A DNA stretch of 11,003 nucleotides from Bacillota bacterium. GTDB lineage: Bacteria > Bacillota > Desulfotomaculia > Desulfotomaculales > Desulfallaceae. The notes under the pieces are model-generated. The model saw only the letters and a list, made by a program, of their open reading frames with translations, was not told the DNA's origin and searched no databases. The position numbers and the translations under genes were made by a program. Position 1 is the first letter of the stretch. Each line of letters opens with the position of its first letter. Below, in pieces: positions 1 through 7,072 of the stretch. Where the stretch lies: positions 1 to 11,003 of the forward strand of contig WQUS01000235.1 of assembly GCA_009781965.1 (NCBI GenBank), given 5' to 3'.

Positions 1-306
1 CAGGAGCAGCAACCGGCGGCGCCAAAGCCGCCGGAGCCGGCGCAGCAGGGGGTTAACGTGAAACTGGCTGTTACCGACAGGAACTGTTGGATGCGGATCG
101 TGGTGGACGACACTAAGGCCTTTGAGGGGGAAGTGCCGCCGGGGGCTAAGAAAGAGTTCCGGGGCAATAACAGCGTTTTTGTGCGGCTGGGTGACCCGGG
201 CGCCGTGCAGGTAACAGTCAACGGTTATGTTTACGGTTTTTTAAGTACGGAGAGTAAACCTTTGGATCGAACCTTTACGGCGGGAGAAGGCGGAGGGAAT
301 ACCTGA
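1..306 (+). CDS. rodZ: RodZ-like protein, C-terminal part (5' end outside window)
   Basis: The frame is open from base 1, so this is the 3' end of a longer gene; the GTG at 58 is internal. The visible 101 residues start with a Pro/Ala/Gln-rich linker (about residues 1-17) and continue into a DUF4115-type beta domain: a Cys-Trp near the start (DRNCWMRIVVDD), then an acidic-glycine turn, 'VRLGDPGAVQVTVNG' and a 'FLSTESKPLDRTF' end. That layout is typical of the extracytoplasmic C-terminal domain of RodZ (YmfM), a single-pass membrane protein that links MreB to the cell-wall elongation machinery. The N-terminal helix-turn-helix and the membrane segment would lie upstream and are not seen. Its position before rimO and pgsA agrees with the common Bacillota order. 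An intrinsic terminator follows directly at 314-342. Confidence 0.8.
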   Translation, partial: QEQQPAAPKPPEPAQQGVNVKLAVTDRNCWMRIVVDDTKAFEGEVPPGAKKEFRGNNSVFVRLGDPGAVQVTVNGYVYGFLSTESKPLDRTFTAGEGGGNT

Positions 307-313
307 TTAAAAT

Positions 314-342
314 GTGCGTCAATAATCATTGGCGCGCTTTTT
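314..342 (+). terminator. Intrinsic terminator between rodZ-like gene and rimO
   Basis: A 10-bp stem (314-323 with 328-337, including two G-T wobbles) closes a 4-base loop (AATC) and is followed directly by five T residues (338-342). It begins eight bases after the rodZ stop. It lies upstream of the rimO start chosen here and inside the longer open frame that begins at 312, which argues against the longer rimO start. It probably ends or attenuates rodZ transcription. No clear rimO promoter can be placed in the short stretch after it (343-377). Confidence 0.7.
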
Positions 343-377
343 GTGTATTGACTTTAGCTGAAGAAAAGGTGTCGTTG

Positions 378-1706
378 ATGGCATATAACATTGGTTTTAT
401 CAGTCTGGGCTGCGCTAAAAACAGAGTGGATACGGAAATTATGCTGGGTTGTCTGCGCCGGGCGGGGTATAATTTGACCAACCTGCCGGAAGAAGCGGAT
501 CTTATTGTCCTCAATACCTGCGGTTTTATCACTGCCGCTAAAGAAGAGTCCATCGCCGCCATTCTGGAGGCGGCCCGGTTAAAGAAAACCGGCCGGCGCG
601 TAAAGATATTGGTGGCCGGCTGTCTGGCCCAGCGGTACGGCAGGGAACTACTTGCCGAAATGCCGGAAATTGACGGCGTCATGGGTACCGGCTTGGTACC
701 GGAAATTGTTGCTGTGGCGCATCAGGTTTTGGCCGGGGAAAGACCAATGGCGGTGTTGGCTGCCGGTTACGAATATCCAAGCTCAGGGGCAAGGGTTTTG
801 ACTACGCCCGGCTATAGCGCTTATCTAAAGATTGCCGATGGTTGCGATAACCACTGTACCTACTGTGCCATTCCCGGTATCCGCGGTCCTTACCGCAGCC
901 GGCCTCAGGCAGAAATTATTGCGGAAGCCAGGACCTTGTGCGCTCAGGGGGTGCGGGAACTGAACCTGATGGCTCAGGAAACCACCCGCTATGGGATTGA
1001 TCTGTATGGCCGGTATAAACTGGCCGATTTACTGACCCGGTTGGAGCAAATTGAGCAGTGCCGTTGGATCAGGCTGTTATACTGCCATCCTGATTCTCTG
1101 ACGGAGGAATTAATTGCCGTAATGGCGGATGGGGAGAAAATCTGCCGTTACCTGGACTTGCCTCTGCAGCATGCCAATCAGCGCATCTTGCGGCTGATGA
1201 ACAGAAAAGGTTCCGGCCCGGAGTTGTTAGAACTAGTGGGAAATTTGCGCCGGTCTTTGCCCGGTTTAGTGCTGCGCACAACTTTTCTGGTGGGGTTTCC
1301 GGGGGAAACCGAAGCTGAATTTGAAGAGTTGCTGGACTTTATGAGCTTGGCCAAATTTGAACGGGCCGGTGTTTTCGGCTTTTCGGCGGAAGAGGGCACC
1401 GGGGCGGCGGCTTTACCGGAGCAGATTGACGAGTCGATTATTGCGGAGCGGGTAAGCAGAGCGATGGCGCTGCAACAGAAAATTTCCCGGGAACTGAATA
1501 AGGGGCTGCTGGGGCGGGAACTGACGGTGCTGGCGGAAGGCTGGGACGACGAGCAAAGCCTCTATTGGGGCCGTTGGGAAGGCGACGCTCCGGAAACAGA
1601 CGGTAAGGTTTTTTTTGCCGCGGCAGAGGAAGTTGCGCCCGGCGAATTTGTAACGGTTAAAGTGCTTGATGCCGGCGAGTATGATTTGACGGGAGTCCAA
1701 CTGTAA
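378..1706 (+). CDS. rimO: Ribosomal protein S12 methylthiotransferase RimO
   Basis: This radical SAM enzyme puts a methylthio group on the beta carbon of an aspartate in ribosomal protein S12. The product is 442 residues, normal for RimO. The N-terminal MTTase domain has its three cluster cysteines at C12 (in SLGCAKNRVDTE), C48 (LNTCGF) and C82 (AGCLAQR). The radical SAM CxxxCxxC motif is C156/C160/C163 (DGCDNHCTYC). A C-terminal TRAM-type region covers about residues 375-442. The 'GCAKNRVDTE' signature favours RimO over MiaB or MtaB. I chose ATG 378 because AAAGGTG at 365-371 is well spaced and the homologous sequence begins there; a frame from 312 would add 22 residues, has no ribosome site and runs through the terminator hairpin. 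The stop overlaps the pgsA start (TAATG). Confidence 0.95.
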   Translation: MAYNIGFISLGCAKNRVDTEIMLGCLRRAGYNLTNLPEEADLIVLNTCGFITAAKEESIAAILEAARLKKTGRRVKILVAGCLAQRYGRELLAEMPEIDGVMGTGLVPEIVAVAHQVLAGERPMAVLAAGYEYPSSGARVLTTPGYSAYLKIADGCDNHCTYCAIPGIRGPYRSRPQAEIIAEARTLCAQGVRELNLMAQETTRYGIDLYGRYKLADLLTRLEQIEQCRWIRLLYCHPDSLTEELIAVMADGEKICRYLDLPLQHANQRILRLMNRKGSGPELLELVGNLRRSLPGLVLRTTFLVGFPGETEAEFEELLDFMSLAKFERAGVFGFSAEEGTGAAALPEQIDESIIAERVSRAMALQQKISRELNKGLLGRELTVLAEGWDDEQSLYWGRWEGDAPETDGKVFFAAAEEVAPGEFVTVKVLDAGEYDLTGVQL

Positions 1707-2242
1707 TGAATCTGCCCAACCAACTGACTTTACTACGCATTTTAATGGTACCCGCCCTGCTGGTTGTAAGCACCTTCCGTTTGCCGATGGGCGATTATAT
1801 TGCCGCCGGCGTATTTATTCTGGCGGCCTGCACCGACGGGCTGGATGGTTACATTGCCCGCAGAAAGCAGCAGATTACCAGTCTTGGCAAACTTTTGGAC
1901 CCGCTGGCGGATAAACTGTTGATTTCCGCTGCTTTGATTGCTTTGGTGGAGCTGGATCGCCTGTCCGGTTGGGTGGCTGTGCTGATTGTCGGCCGTGAGT
2001 TTGCCGTGACCGGTCTCCGCTCTCTGGCGGCGGCCAAGGGCGTTATTCTGCCCGCCAGCAAATTGGGGAAAATTAAGACCATTACGCAAATTGTTGCCAT
2101 TGTGGCGATGCTCCTTCCCGATCTGTCCTTTAACCTGGTTAATATTAACTTTGCCAACTTAGCCATGGGGACGGCGGTTTTTTTTACCCTGTGGTCCGGT
2201 ATGGATTATTTCCATAAAGCAGGCTCTCTCTTTAAGGAATGA
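1706..2242 (+). CDS. pgsA: CDP-diacylglycerol--glycerol-3-phosphate 3-phosphatidyltransferase
   Basis: This membrane enzyme makes phosphatidylglycerophosphate from CDP-diacylglycerol and glycerol-3-phosphate, the committed step to phosphatidylglycerol and cardiolipin. The complete CDP-alcohol phosphatidyltransferase signature is present: D44, D47-G48, A51-R52, G61, D65 and D69, with family spacing. The N-terminus 'MNLPNQLTLLRILMVP' is typical of PgsA, and several hydrophobic segments follow (about 12-24, 31-43, 71-95, 115-130 and 140-160). At 178 residues it has the usual length. Its ATG shares one base with the rimO stop, so the two are translationally coupled. In many Bacillota pgsA is followed by cinA and recA; here a terminator and an FtsH-like gene follow instead. 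Confidence 0.95.
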   Translation: MNLPNQLTLLRILMVPALLVVSTFRLPMGDYIAAGVFILAACTDGLDGYIARRKQQITSLGKLLDPLADKLLISAALIALVELDRLSGWVAVLIVGREFAVTGLRSLAAAKGVILPASKLGKIKTITQIVAIVAMLLPDLSFNLVNINFANLAMGTAVFFTLWSGMDYFHKAGSLFKE

Positions 2243-2296
2243 TCCGGTAACAGCCCGGGAGGTTGTTGGCGACATTTCCCTGCAGGTTTATTGACC

Positions 2297-2331
2297 GGGA
2301 CATGCAATTATTCATTGTATGTCCCTTTATT
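2297..2331 (+). terminator. Intrinsic terminator after pgsA
   Basis: Arms 2297-2308 (GGGACATGCAAT) and 2314-2325 (ATTGTATGTCCC) form a 12-bp stem with one G-T wobble around a 5-base loop, followed by TTTATT. The T tract is short and broken by an A, so termination may be partial. It sits 54 bases after the pgsA stop and closes the rimO-pgsA unit. The rest of the gap to 2392 shows no promoter I would defend. Confidence 0.65.
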
Positions 2332-2392
2332 GTGGTCCGGAAACTCTTTTCTGTAACTTTGCATCCTTACATAAGCGGAAAGGGATGAGCAG

Positions 2393-2947
2393 ATGCAGTG
2401 GCAGGGCATTAAAATACCTGTGGTCGCGCTGGCGCTGGTAATTGCACTGGCAGCCTTTTTTGGGTCCCATTGGCTTTATAAAAGTTTAAGTTTTGAAGAG
2501 CCGCTGAAAAAAGAGCTGGACGCCAACAAGCTGGTGACCGGCTATACCATTGAAGATTCCGGCGCCGGCCAATACCAGGTTTCGGTGGCCATGAAAAAGA
2601 CCGGGAACCTGATGCTGGCTTACCGCCAGATTGATGACGCGGTAAAAGAAGTAATGGGCGGCAAACAGTACAGGATTAAGTTAGCGGATCAGCGGGACGA
2701 ACAGCTGACCGAACAGTATTATCAGGGCCATTTCGCTGTTTATGAAGCCTTAGTCCGGGGCAATTTCCGGGAGATGGCCGGCGAACTGAGTAAACTGGCC
2801 GAACGTGCCGGCGTGGAGTCCAAAGTATATGTTGATGAAAACAATATCTATTGGCAGATGAGTCATGGCCAGCATTATTTGTATGAAGTAATACCCAGAC
2901 CGTTATCCGGCGCCGGGCCGGGTAACGCCGGATCGGGAGGGAGGTAA
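2393..2947 (+). CDS. Membrane-anchored protein of unknown function, partner of the FtsH-like protease
   Basis: I do not recognise a named family. The 184-residue product has one N-terminal hydrophobic segment (about residues 8-24) and no cleavage or lipobox signal that I can see. A soluble domain of mixed alpha/beta character follows, with a helical stretch about 103-140 rich in Gln, Glu, Lys and Arg. The C-terminal tail (about 171-184) is rich in Gly, Ala and Pro. A GAAAGGG-type ribosome site lies just before the ATG; an ATG at 2385 is in another frame. The stop is four bases before the next ATG, whose ribosome site lies in this gene's last codons, so the two are likely co-translated. I infer that it may be a membrane subunit or sensor for the protease. 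Confidence 0.75.
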   Translation: MQWQGIKIPVVALALVIALAAFFGSHWLYKSLSFEEPLKKELDANKLVTGYTIEDSGAGQYQVSVAMKKTGNLMLAYRQIDDAVKEVMGGKQYRIKLADQRDEQLTEQYYQGHFAVYEALVRGNFREMAGELSKLAERAGVESKVYVDENNIYWQMSHGQHYLYEVIPRPLSGAGPGNAGSGGR

Positions 2948-2951
2948 AACA

Positions 2952-4433
2952 ATGCTGAAAGAGATTGGCCTGGGCGTGGGATTAGCGCTGTTCATATTTC
3001 TGTGGGTGTCCGGCTATGATATTTTGCCCCTTTTATTTATGGGGCTGGCGGCCGGAATGCTGTTTTACCTGTTCCGGTCCCGCATCATGCCGGGGAAAAA
3101 TTTCCATACCGAACCGGCGGCCTCCGGCACGGGCGTTGCTTTTAGTGATATCGGCGGTCAAGCCACCGCTATTAGCGAGCTTAAAGAAGCCCTTGATTTT
3201 ATTAAGGATCAGGAAACCATTATCAAGCTGGGGATCAGACCGATCAAGGGGATCCTGCTGACCGGTCCGCCCGGTACGGGAAAAACACTGCTGGCCAAAG
3301 CCGCGGCCGGGTATACAGATTCGGTGTTTGTGGCTTGCAGCGGTTCCGAGTTTATTGAAATGTACGCCGGCGTCGGCGCCCAACGGGTCAGACAGCTTTT
3401 CCAGACGGCCAGGAGCAACGCCCTGAAACAAAAAAAGAGCAGCGCTCTAATTTTCATCGATGAAATCGATATCTTGGGCGCTAAAAGAGGTCAGCATACC
3501 AGCCATCATGAATATGACCAGACACTGAACCAGTTATTGGTGGAGTTAGACGGCATGAAAACCAATGACCGGGTGCTGGTGCTGGTGGTGGCGGCCACTA
3601 ACCGGGTGGATATGCTCGATCCGGCTCTTTTGCGGCCAGGCCGTTTTGACCGTCAGGTGAGGGTGGAATTGCCGGACAAGGCCGGTCGCTTGGAAATCCT
3701 CAAGCTGCACTTTCGCAATAAACCGCTGGCCGAAGATGTCGCCCTGGAACACTTAGCCAGAGAGACCTTTGGCTTCAGCGGAGCCCATTTGGAAAGCCTG
3801 GCTAATGAGGGCGCCATTTTAGCCATGCGCGAAGGGGGGAGCGAAATCAGCCAGGCCCACTTTATGGAAGCTATTGACAAGGTGATGATGGGTGAAAAGC
3901 TGGATCGCCGTCCATCGCAGAACGAATTGGAACGGGTGGCGGTACATGAGGTGGGCCACGCCCTGTTGAGTGAAAAAATCAGGCCGGGCTCGGTTTCCAT
4001 GCTGACCATTACGCCCCGTGGCCAGGCTCTCGGTTATATGCGCCAGGCCCCGGAAGACGACACTTATCTGCACACCAGGGAATATCTAGAGAACCAGATT
4101 CAGGTACTGCTGGCCGGTTCGATCGCCGAGGAGCTGGTTTTAAACGGCCGCAGCACCGGCGCCGGCAATGACTTTGAGCAAGCCCTGCGTATGGCGGGGC
4201 AGATTATCCGCTGCGGCATGTCCGAACTTGGGGTGGTGGACCCGGATATTCTGCCGGCGGATATCCGCTACCGGGCTTTGACTGAGATTATCAGGAACCA
4301 GGAAAAGGCCGTGCGTGATTTTTTGCGGCGCGTCAGCGGAGTGATCAATCAGGTGGTAGGCATTTTGCTGACTGAGGAAAAGATTTCGGGCGAGTATTTT
4401 CGTTCTTTAACCAAAAAGCATGTTGTCCATTAG
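2952..4433 (+). CDS. Short FtsH-family AAA+ zinc metalloprotease
   Basis: Membrane-bound ATP-dependent protease related to FtsH. Residues 1-42 hold two hydrophobic segments (about 5-20 and 24-41) with only a short turn between them. The AAA module follows: Walker A GPPGTGKT (105-112), Walker B 'ALIFIDEID' (165-173), a pore-loop 'MYAGVGA' (137-143, Tyr in place of the usual Phe) and the second region of homology (215-235, with R230/R234-type arginines in LRPGRFDRQ). The protease domain has the zinc site HEVGH (332-336) and a likely third ligand D407 in 'STGAGNDFEQA'. Catalytic residues are all present, so it should be active. At 493 residues it is much shorter than standard FtsH (about 600-650): the extracytoplasmic domain between the two membrane helices is missing and the C-terminus is short. 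It is probably a second FtsH paralogue, not the housekeeping ftsH. SD GGAGGT at 2940-2945. Confidence 0.9.
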   Translation: MLKEIGLGVGLALFIFLWVSGYDILPLLFMGLAAGMLFYLFRSRIMPGKNFHTEPAASGTGVAFSDIGGQATAISELKEALDFIKDQETIIKLGIRPIKGILLTGPPGTGKTLLAKAAAGYTDSVFVACSGSEFIEMYAGVGAQRVRQLFQTARSNALKQKKSSALIFIDEIDILGAKRGQHTSHHEYDQTLNQLLVELDGMKTNDRVLVLVVAATNRVDMLDPALLRPGRFDRQVRVELPDKAGRLEILKLHFRNKPLAEDVALEHLARETFGFSGAHLESLANEGAILAMREGGSEISQAHFMEAIDKVMMGEKLDRRPSQNELERVAVHEVGHALLSEKIRPGSVSMLTITPRGQALGYMRQAPEDDTYLHTREYLENQIQVLLAGSIAEELVLNGRSTGAGNDFEQALRMAGQIIRCGMSELGVVDPDILPADIRYRALTEIIRNQEKAVRDFLRRVSGVINQVVGILLTEEKISGEYFRSLTKKHVVH

Positions 4434-4481
4434 TTTTGATGCAGTATTTAAACGTTCCGGACAATAACTTTTCAACCTGTT

Positions 4482-4515
4482 CAGGCCGCGGGTCAATCAG
4501 CTCGGGGCCTGTTTT
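4482..4515 (+). terminator. Weak terminator candidate after the FtsH-like gene
   Basis: CAGGCC (4482-4487) and GGCCTG (4506-4511) form a 6-bp GC-rich stem around an 18-base loop, followed by TTTT (4512-4515). The loop is long and little else pairs. It is placed where a terminator is expected, about 50 bases after the stop, but the structure is not strong. Confidence 0.35.
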
Positions 4516-4602
4516 GATCCCATAAAATATTGAGCATTTAAACTTTTGCACTGACTTAATCTGAACTGTTGTATGGGAACAATATTCTGATTAAACAATA
4601 TA

Positions 4603-4618
4603 TCGACATTTGTCGAAA
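4603..4618 (+). promoter_or_regulatory. Inverted pair of Spo0A-box-like sites
   Basis: TCGACA (4603-4608) and TGTCGA (4611-4616) form a perfect dyad with a 2-base gap. The right half continues to TGTCGAAA (4611-4618), preceded by TT. It matches the Spo0A box (consensus TTTGTCRAAA / TGTCGAA) exactly over the core. The left half read on the - strand is TGTCGATA, one mismatch from TGTCGAAA. A further TGTCAAA lies at 4675-4681. The site is about 20 bases upstream of a possible -10 region, where Spo0A-activated promoters usually carry their boxes. Control by Spo0A is inference; the palindrome itself is direct observation. Confidence 0.5.
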
Positions 4619-4645
4619 GTTTTTCAATATTTTGTTAAATATATA
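4610..4645 (+). promoter_or_regulatory. Possible promoter for the injection-system operon
   Basis: TTGTCG (4610-4615) could act as a weak -35 element overlapping the Spo0A-like box. AT-rich -10 candidates are TTAAAT (4635-4640) and TATATA (4640-4645); spacing to TTAAAT is 19 bases, longer than ideal. A weak -35 covered by an activator box would fit an activated promoter. It would leave a leader of roughly 65-75 bases before the first gene. In that leader an AGGAGG (4645-4650) has no start codon at a usable distance, and a five-codon frame ATG 4674 to TGA 4691 (MSNYY) is possible but unsupported. The rest of the 4434-4716 gap is AT-rich and shows no gene. Confidence 0.35.
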
Positions 4646-4716
4646 GGAGGAATCAGCCAGTTTTAGAAGAAACATGTCAAATTATTATTGATTCATTTAT
4701 GAAAGGAGCTAACCTT

Positions 4717-5217
4717 ATGCCTTTGAAAGAGTGCGCTAACAAGCACCTGTTCAACGGGGACACCCACGGTGATATCTGCCCGGTTTGCGGACTCTATGTC
4801 AGCGGCGTCGACAGAAGGGGAATGCCAAAAACCGAGGACCAAATCATCGCCGAGCTCACTCTGCCGCCGGAAAAATGGGTTTGCGGCTGGCTGTTATGTA
4901 TCGAAGGCGTAAATAAAGGCCGGGATTATCGAATCTATCCCGGCAGAAACTATATCGGCAGCGGCGACGGGATGGATATTCAAATCCTTGGTGAACGAAG
5001 CGTGGACAAATATCGCCACGCCGCCATTGTCTACGAGCCACAGGAAAAAGAAACAAGCTTGTTGCCCGGCCAATCAAGGAGCCTGGTTTATCTCAAGCAG
5101 AAACCGGTCTATGCACGGCAAAAATTAACCGCAAACGACATTATCGAACTGGGCCAAACTAAACTGCTGTTTAAGGAATGCTGCGGCGAAAATTTTAACT
5201 GGGAAGAACAAACCTAA
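4717..5217 (+). CDS. Zinc-ribbon plus FHA-like domain protein, first gene of the injection-system operon
   Basis: A 166-residue cytoplasmic-type protein. The N-terminus carries a likely zinc-binding knuckle: C6-x3-H10 and C21-x2-C24 (CPVCG). From about residue 57 to 155 it has the layout of a forkhead-associated domain: GRNYIGSGDG (77-85), 'DIQI', SVDKYRHA (95-102), 'LVYLKQKPV' and 'DIIELGQTKLLF'. The residues that normally contact phosphothreonine look replaced: Ser for Arg after IG, Asp for the Ser of S-x-x-x-H, and Lys for the Asn of N-G. FHA proteins often occur in type VI and related secretion loci, where they regulate or scaffold assembly; that role is inferred from context. ATG 4717 is chosen because AAAGGAG (4702-4708) sits 8 bases upstream; the in-frame ATG at 4699 would overlap that site. 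Confidence 0.75.
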   Translation: MPLKECANKHLFNGDTHGDICPVCGLYVSGVDRRGMPKTEDQIIAELTLPPEKWVCGWLLCIEGVNKGRDYRIYPGRNYIGSGDGMDIQILGERSVDKYRHAAIVYEPQEKETSLLPGQSRSLVYLKQKPVYARQKLTANDIIELGQTKLLFKECCGENFNWEEQT

Positions 5218-5237
5218 ACTTGTTGGAGGTTGCCAAA

Positions 5238-5582
5238 ATGTCTCAGAGTATCTACAAAGTCAGAGCAGGGGCCACTTTAAGCTGCACTCAGGGCACGGCG
5301 ACCAGCCAACTGCAGGTGCCGCAAAGTCACGGCGCCAGCGTCCAGGGGCAAAATGGAGCCACCATTGCAGATAACGTAGGCAACGTCAACATCATGTCCT
5401 TTGGTATGTGTGTAAAAAAGGGCGCTCCTCCGGCGCCCTGTATCCCGACTATCGTTTTAAACTGGATCAACAGCAATAAAGACTATCAGCTCAGAGGAAC
5501 ACCGGCACTGCTGAACATCAGTATCGTGCCCTGCGTAAGCGGTGGTATTATCTCCATTGAGCAATCAGGCCAGCGGGAATAA
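5238..5582 (+). CDS. DUF4280 PAAR-like spike-tip protein
   Basis: A 114-residue protein with the DUF4280 pattern: 'VRAGATLSCTQGT' near the N-terminus, 'ATIADNVGNVNIMSFGMCVKKGAPPAPC' (about 43-70), a central Trp in 'VLNWINSN', and the 'CVSGGIISI...SGQ' end. DUF4280 is related to PAAR proteins, which cap the VgrG spike in type VI systems and can recruit effectors. Cysteines at about 16, 58, 70 and 99 are those conserved in the family. ATG 5238 is chosen because GGAGGT (5225-5230) lies 7 bases upstream; an earlier TTG at 5220 precedes that site and would not use it. It sits directly before a VgrG-like gene, the expected partner, and is complete, with no toxin domain attached. Confidence 0.88.
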   Translation: MSQSIYKVRAGATLSCTQGTATSQLQVPQSHGASVQGQNGATIADNVGNVNIMSFGMCVKKGAPPAPCIPTIVLNWINSNKDYQLRGTPALLNISIVPCVSGGIISIEQSGQRE

Positions 5583-5605
5583 AAAACAAAGTAAGAGGTG
5601 ATTAT

Positions 5606-7042
5606 ATGTCTGCCATAACCTATTTACACCTAACCACCAACCTGGAAAATATCCAATATATTAAAGACCTGAAAATACAGCGCCGTATCAACGAACATAC
5701 TTATCTGCATCTAATCGCCATCATAGCCGAGCAATACAAAGACGACTACATAAAAGGGCCATTGCGGGAAGAACAATTAATCCTATTCGTTCAGGAAGAA
5801 GACAAATCCAGAATCATTTTCCAAGGCATGATCAAGCAAATTAATATCGACGTAGTCAGCGGTGTTTATCAGCTGCGCCTAAAAGCAATATCCAACTCCT
5901 TTAAAACCGACCTCAAAAAAACCAGCCGGTCCTTTCAAGACCGGAACATGACCTACGAACAAATGCTCCAGGATATAATCTACAAATATCCCGACGGAGA
6001 CATACTGGATAACGCTTTTGCGGGGAAAACCATTAGCCGGCTAATCCTGCAATATCAAGAAACCGATTGGGTCTTCTTTAAACGGATAGCCTCCCATGCC
6101 AATATGGGGCTCTTGCCCTCCATTATGCATCAAGGACCTAAAATATACTGTGGGCTCGCCGCAGGGGAAGAAATAGGCGCTCTAGAAAGCTACGACTACT
6201 ACATAACCAAAAATATTGCCCAATACCTGCAATCATCCCGAAACACCAACCCCGCCCTTAGCGAACCGGACGCCATAGAATTTCATGTCGAGACAGAGAC
6301 GGATTATGAAATAGGCGACATAGCCACCTTTCAAAATATCCGGCTTTACATTAAAAGCAAAACAGCAGAACTGGTAAACGGCATCTTACGGTTTCGCTAC
6401 GCCCTATCGACTGAACAGGGATTAAGCCAAGACCGGTTATATAACCGGCAGATCACCGGTCTTACCCTGCAAGGAACTGTGCTGGAAGCAATCCGGGACA
6501 AAATAAAAGTGCAACTGGAAATAGACCAAGCCCAAGACCCGGCTACCGCTTGGGAGTTTCCCTATACCACTCCCTATACCGCCGCAGGCAATAGTGGCTG
6601 GTACTGCATGCCCGAACCGGGGGACACAGCGCTCATCCACTTTCCCACCCAGGAAGAAAGCCAGGGTATGGGCATAAATTCCCTGCGGGTGCAAAATAAC
6701 AGCGGCGATAGGATAGACAACCCCGACATAAAATACTTTCGCACCGCGAACGGCAAAGAACTTAAATTCAGTCCCGGCGAAATACAGATCACCTGTATCA
6801 ACGGCGTAGACCCCAAAACAGGCGAGGCCAAGCATACCTATATCCGGCTTAACGAGCAATCCGGCATTGAAATTATCAGCACCGAACCGATCCTATTCAG
6901 AACGGACAAAGGACTCACATTGGAAGCCGAAGACACGATCAAAATATTAGCTGCTCAAAGCATCAGCCTGAAATGTAAAACCAGTGAAATAAAAATAGAC
7001 GATGAAATCAATATCTGCGGCGAAGACGTAAAGATCAATTAA
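5606..7042 (+). CDS. VgrG-like contractile injection system spike protein (copy 1)
   Basis: A 478-residue protein with the VgrG / Pvc8 / phage late-control D layout. Residues 1-285 form the gp27-like part, including the RSFQ stretch (108-111) and a 'LQYQETDWVFFKRIAS' core (148-163) that is the best-known signature of the family. About 288-345 is the OB-fold-type gp5 segment, with 'GTVLEAIRDKIKVQL' and the GWYCMPEPGD turn (331-340). The tail from about 385 is a series of short alternating beta stretches (KELKFSPGEIQI, GIEIISTEPILF, GLTLEAEDTIKIL, SISLKCKTSEIKI), as expected of the trimeric beta-helix needle. No C-terminal enzymatic extension is seen. It would form the spike that is pushed out by a contracting sheath, with the DUF4280 protein at its tip. 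Ribosome site AGAGGTG precedes ATG 5606. Confidence 0.88.
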   Translation: MSAITYLHLTTNLENIQYIKDLKIQRRINEHTYLHLIAIIAEQYKDDYIKGPLREEQLILFVQEEDKSRIIFQGMIKQINIDVVSGVYQLRLKAISNSFKTDLKKTSRSFQDRNMTYEQMLQDIIYKYPDGDILDNAFAGKTISRLILQYQETDWVFFKRIASHANMGLLPSIMHQGPKIYCGLAAGEEIGALESYDYYITKNIAQYLQSSRNTNPALSEPDAIEFHVETETDYEIGDIATFQNIRLYIKSKTAELVNGILRFRYALSTEQGLSQDRLYNRQITGLTLQGTVLEAIRDKIKVQLEIDQAQDPATAWEFPYTTPYTAAGNSGWYCMPEPGDTALIHFPTQEESQGMGINSLRVQNNSGDRIDNPDIKYFRTANGKELKFSPGEIQITCINGVDPKTGEAKHTYIRLNEQSGIEIISTEPILFRTDKGLTLEAEDTIKILAAQSISLKCKTSEIKIDDEINICGEDVKIN

Positions 7043-7072
7043 GTAAGAAAGGTATAAAAAACAGGTGCTCCA

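Noticed and set aside
58..306. An 82-residue gene starting at GTG 58
   Set aside because: The same frame is open to base 1 and the upstream residues form the Pro-rich linker expected before a RodZ C-terminal domain, so this is the end of a longer gene.
348..353. TTGACT as the -35 element of a rimO promoter
   Set aside because: No acceptable -10 hexamer exists 16-18 bases downstream, and it would leave almost no leader before the start at 378.
4345..4551. A 68-residue reverse-strand frame overlapping the end of the FtsH-like gene
   Set aside because: It has no good ribosome site, half of it is antisense to a well-supported gene, and I recognise no family in it.
6437..6859. A 140-residue reverse-strand frame inside the first spike gene
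   Set aside because: It is antisense to the conserved OB-fold and needle region of the VgrG-like gene and has low-complexity, unprotein-like content.
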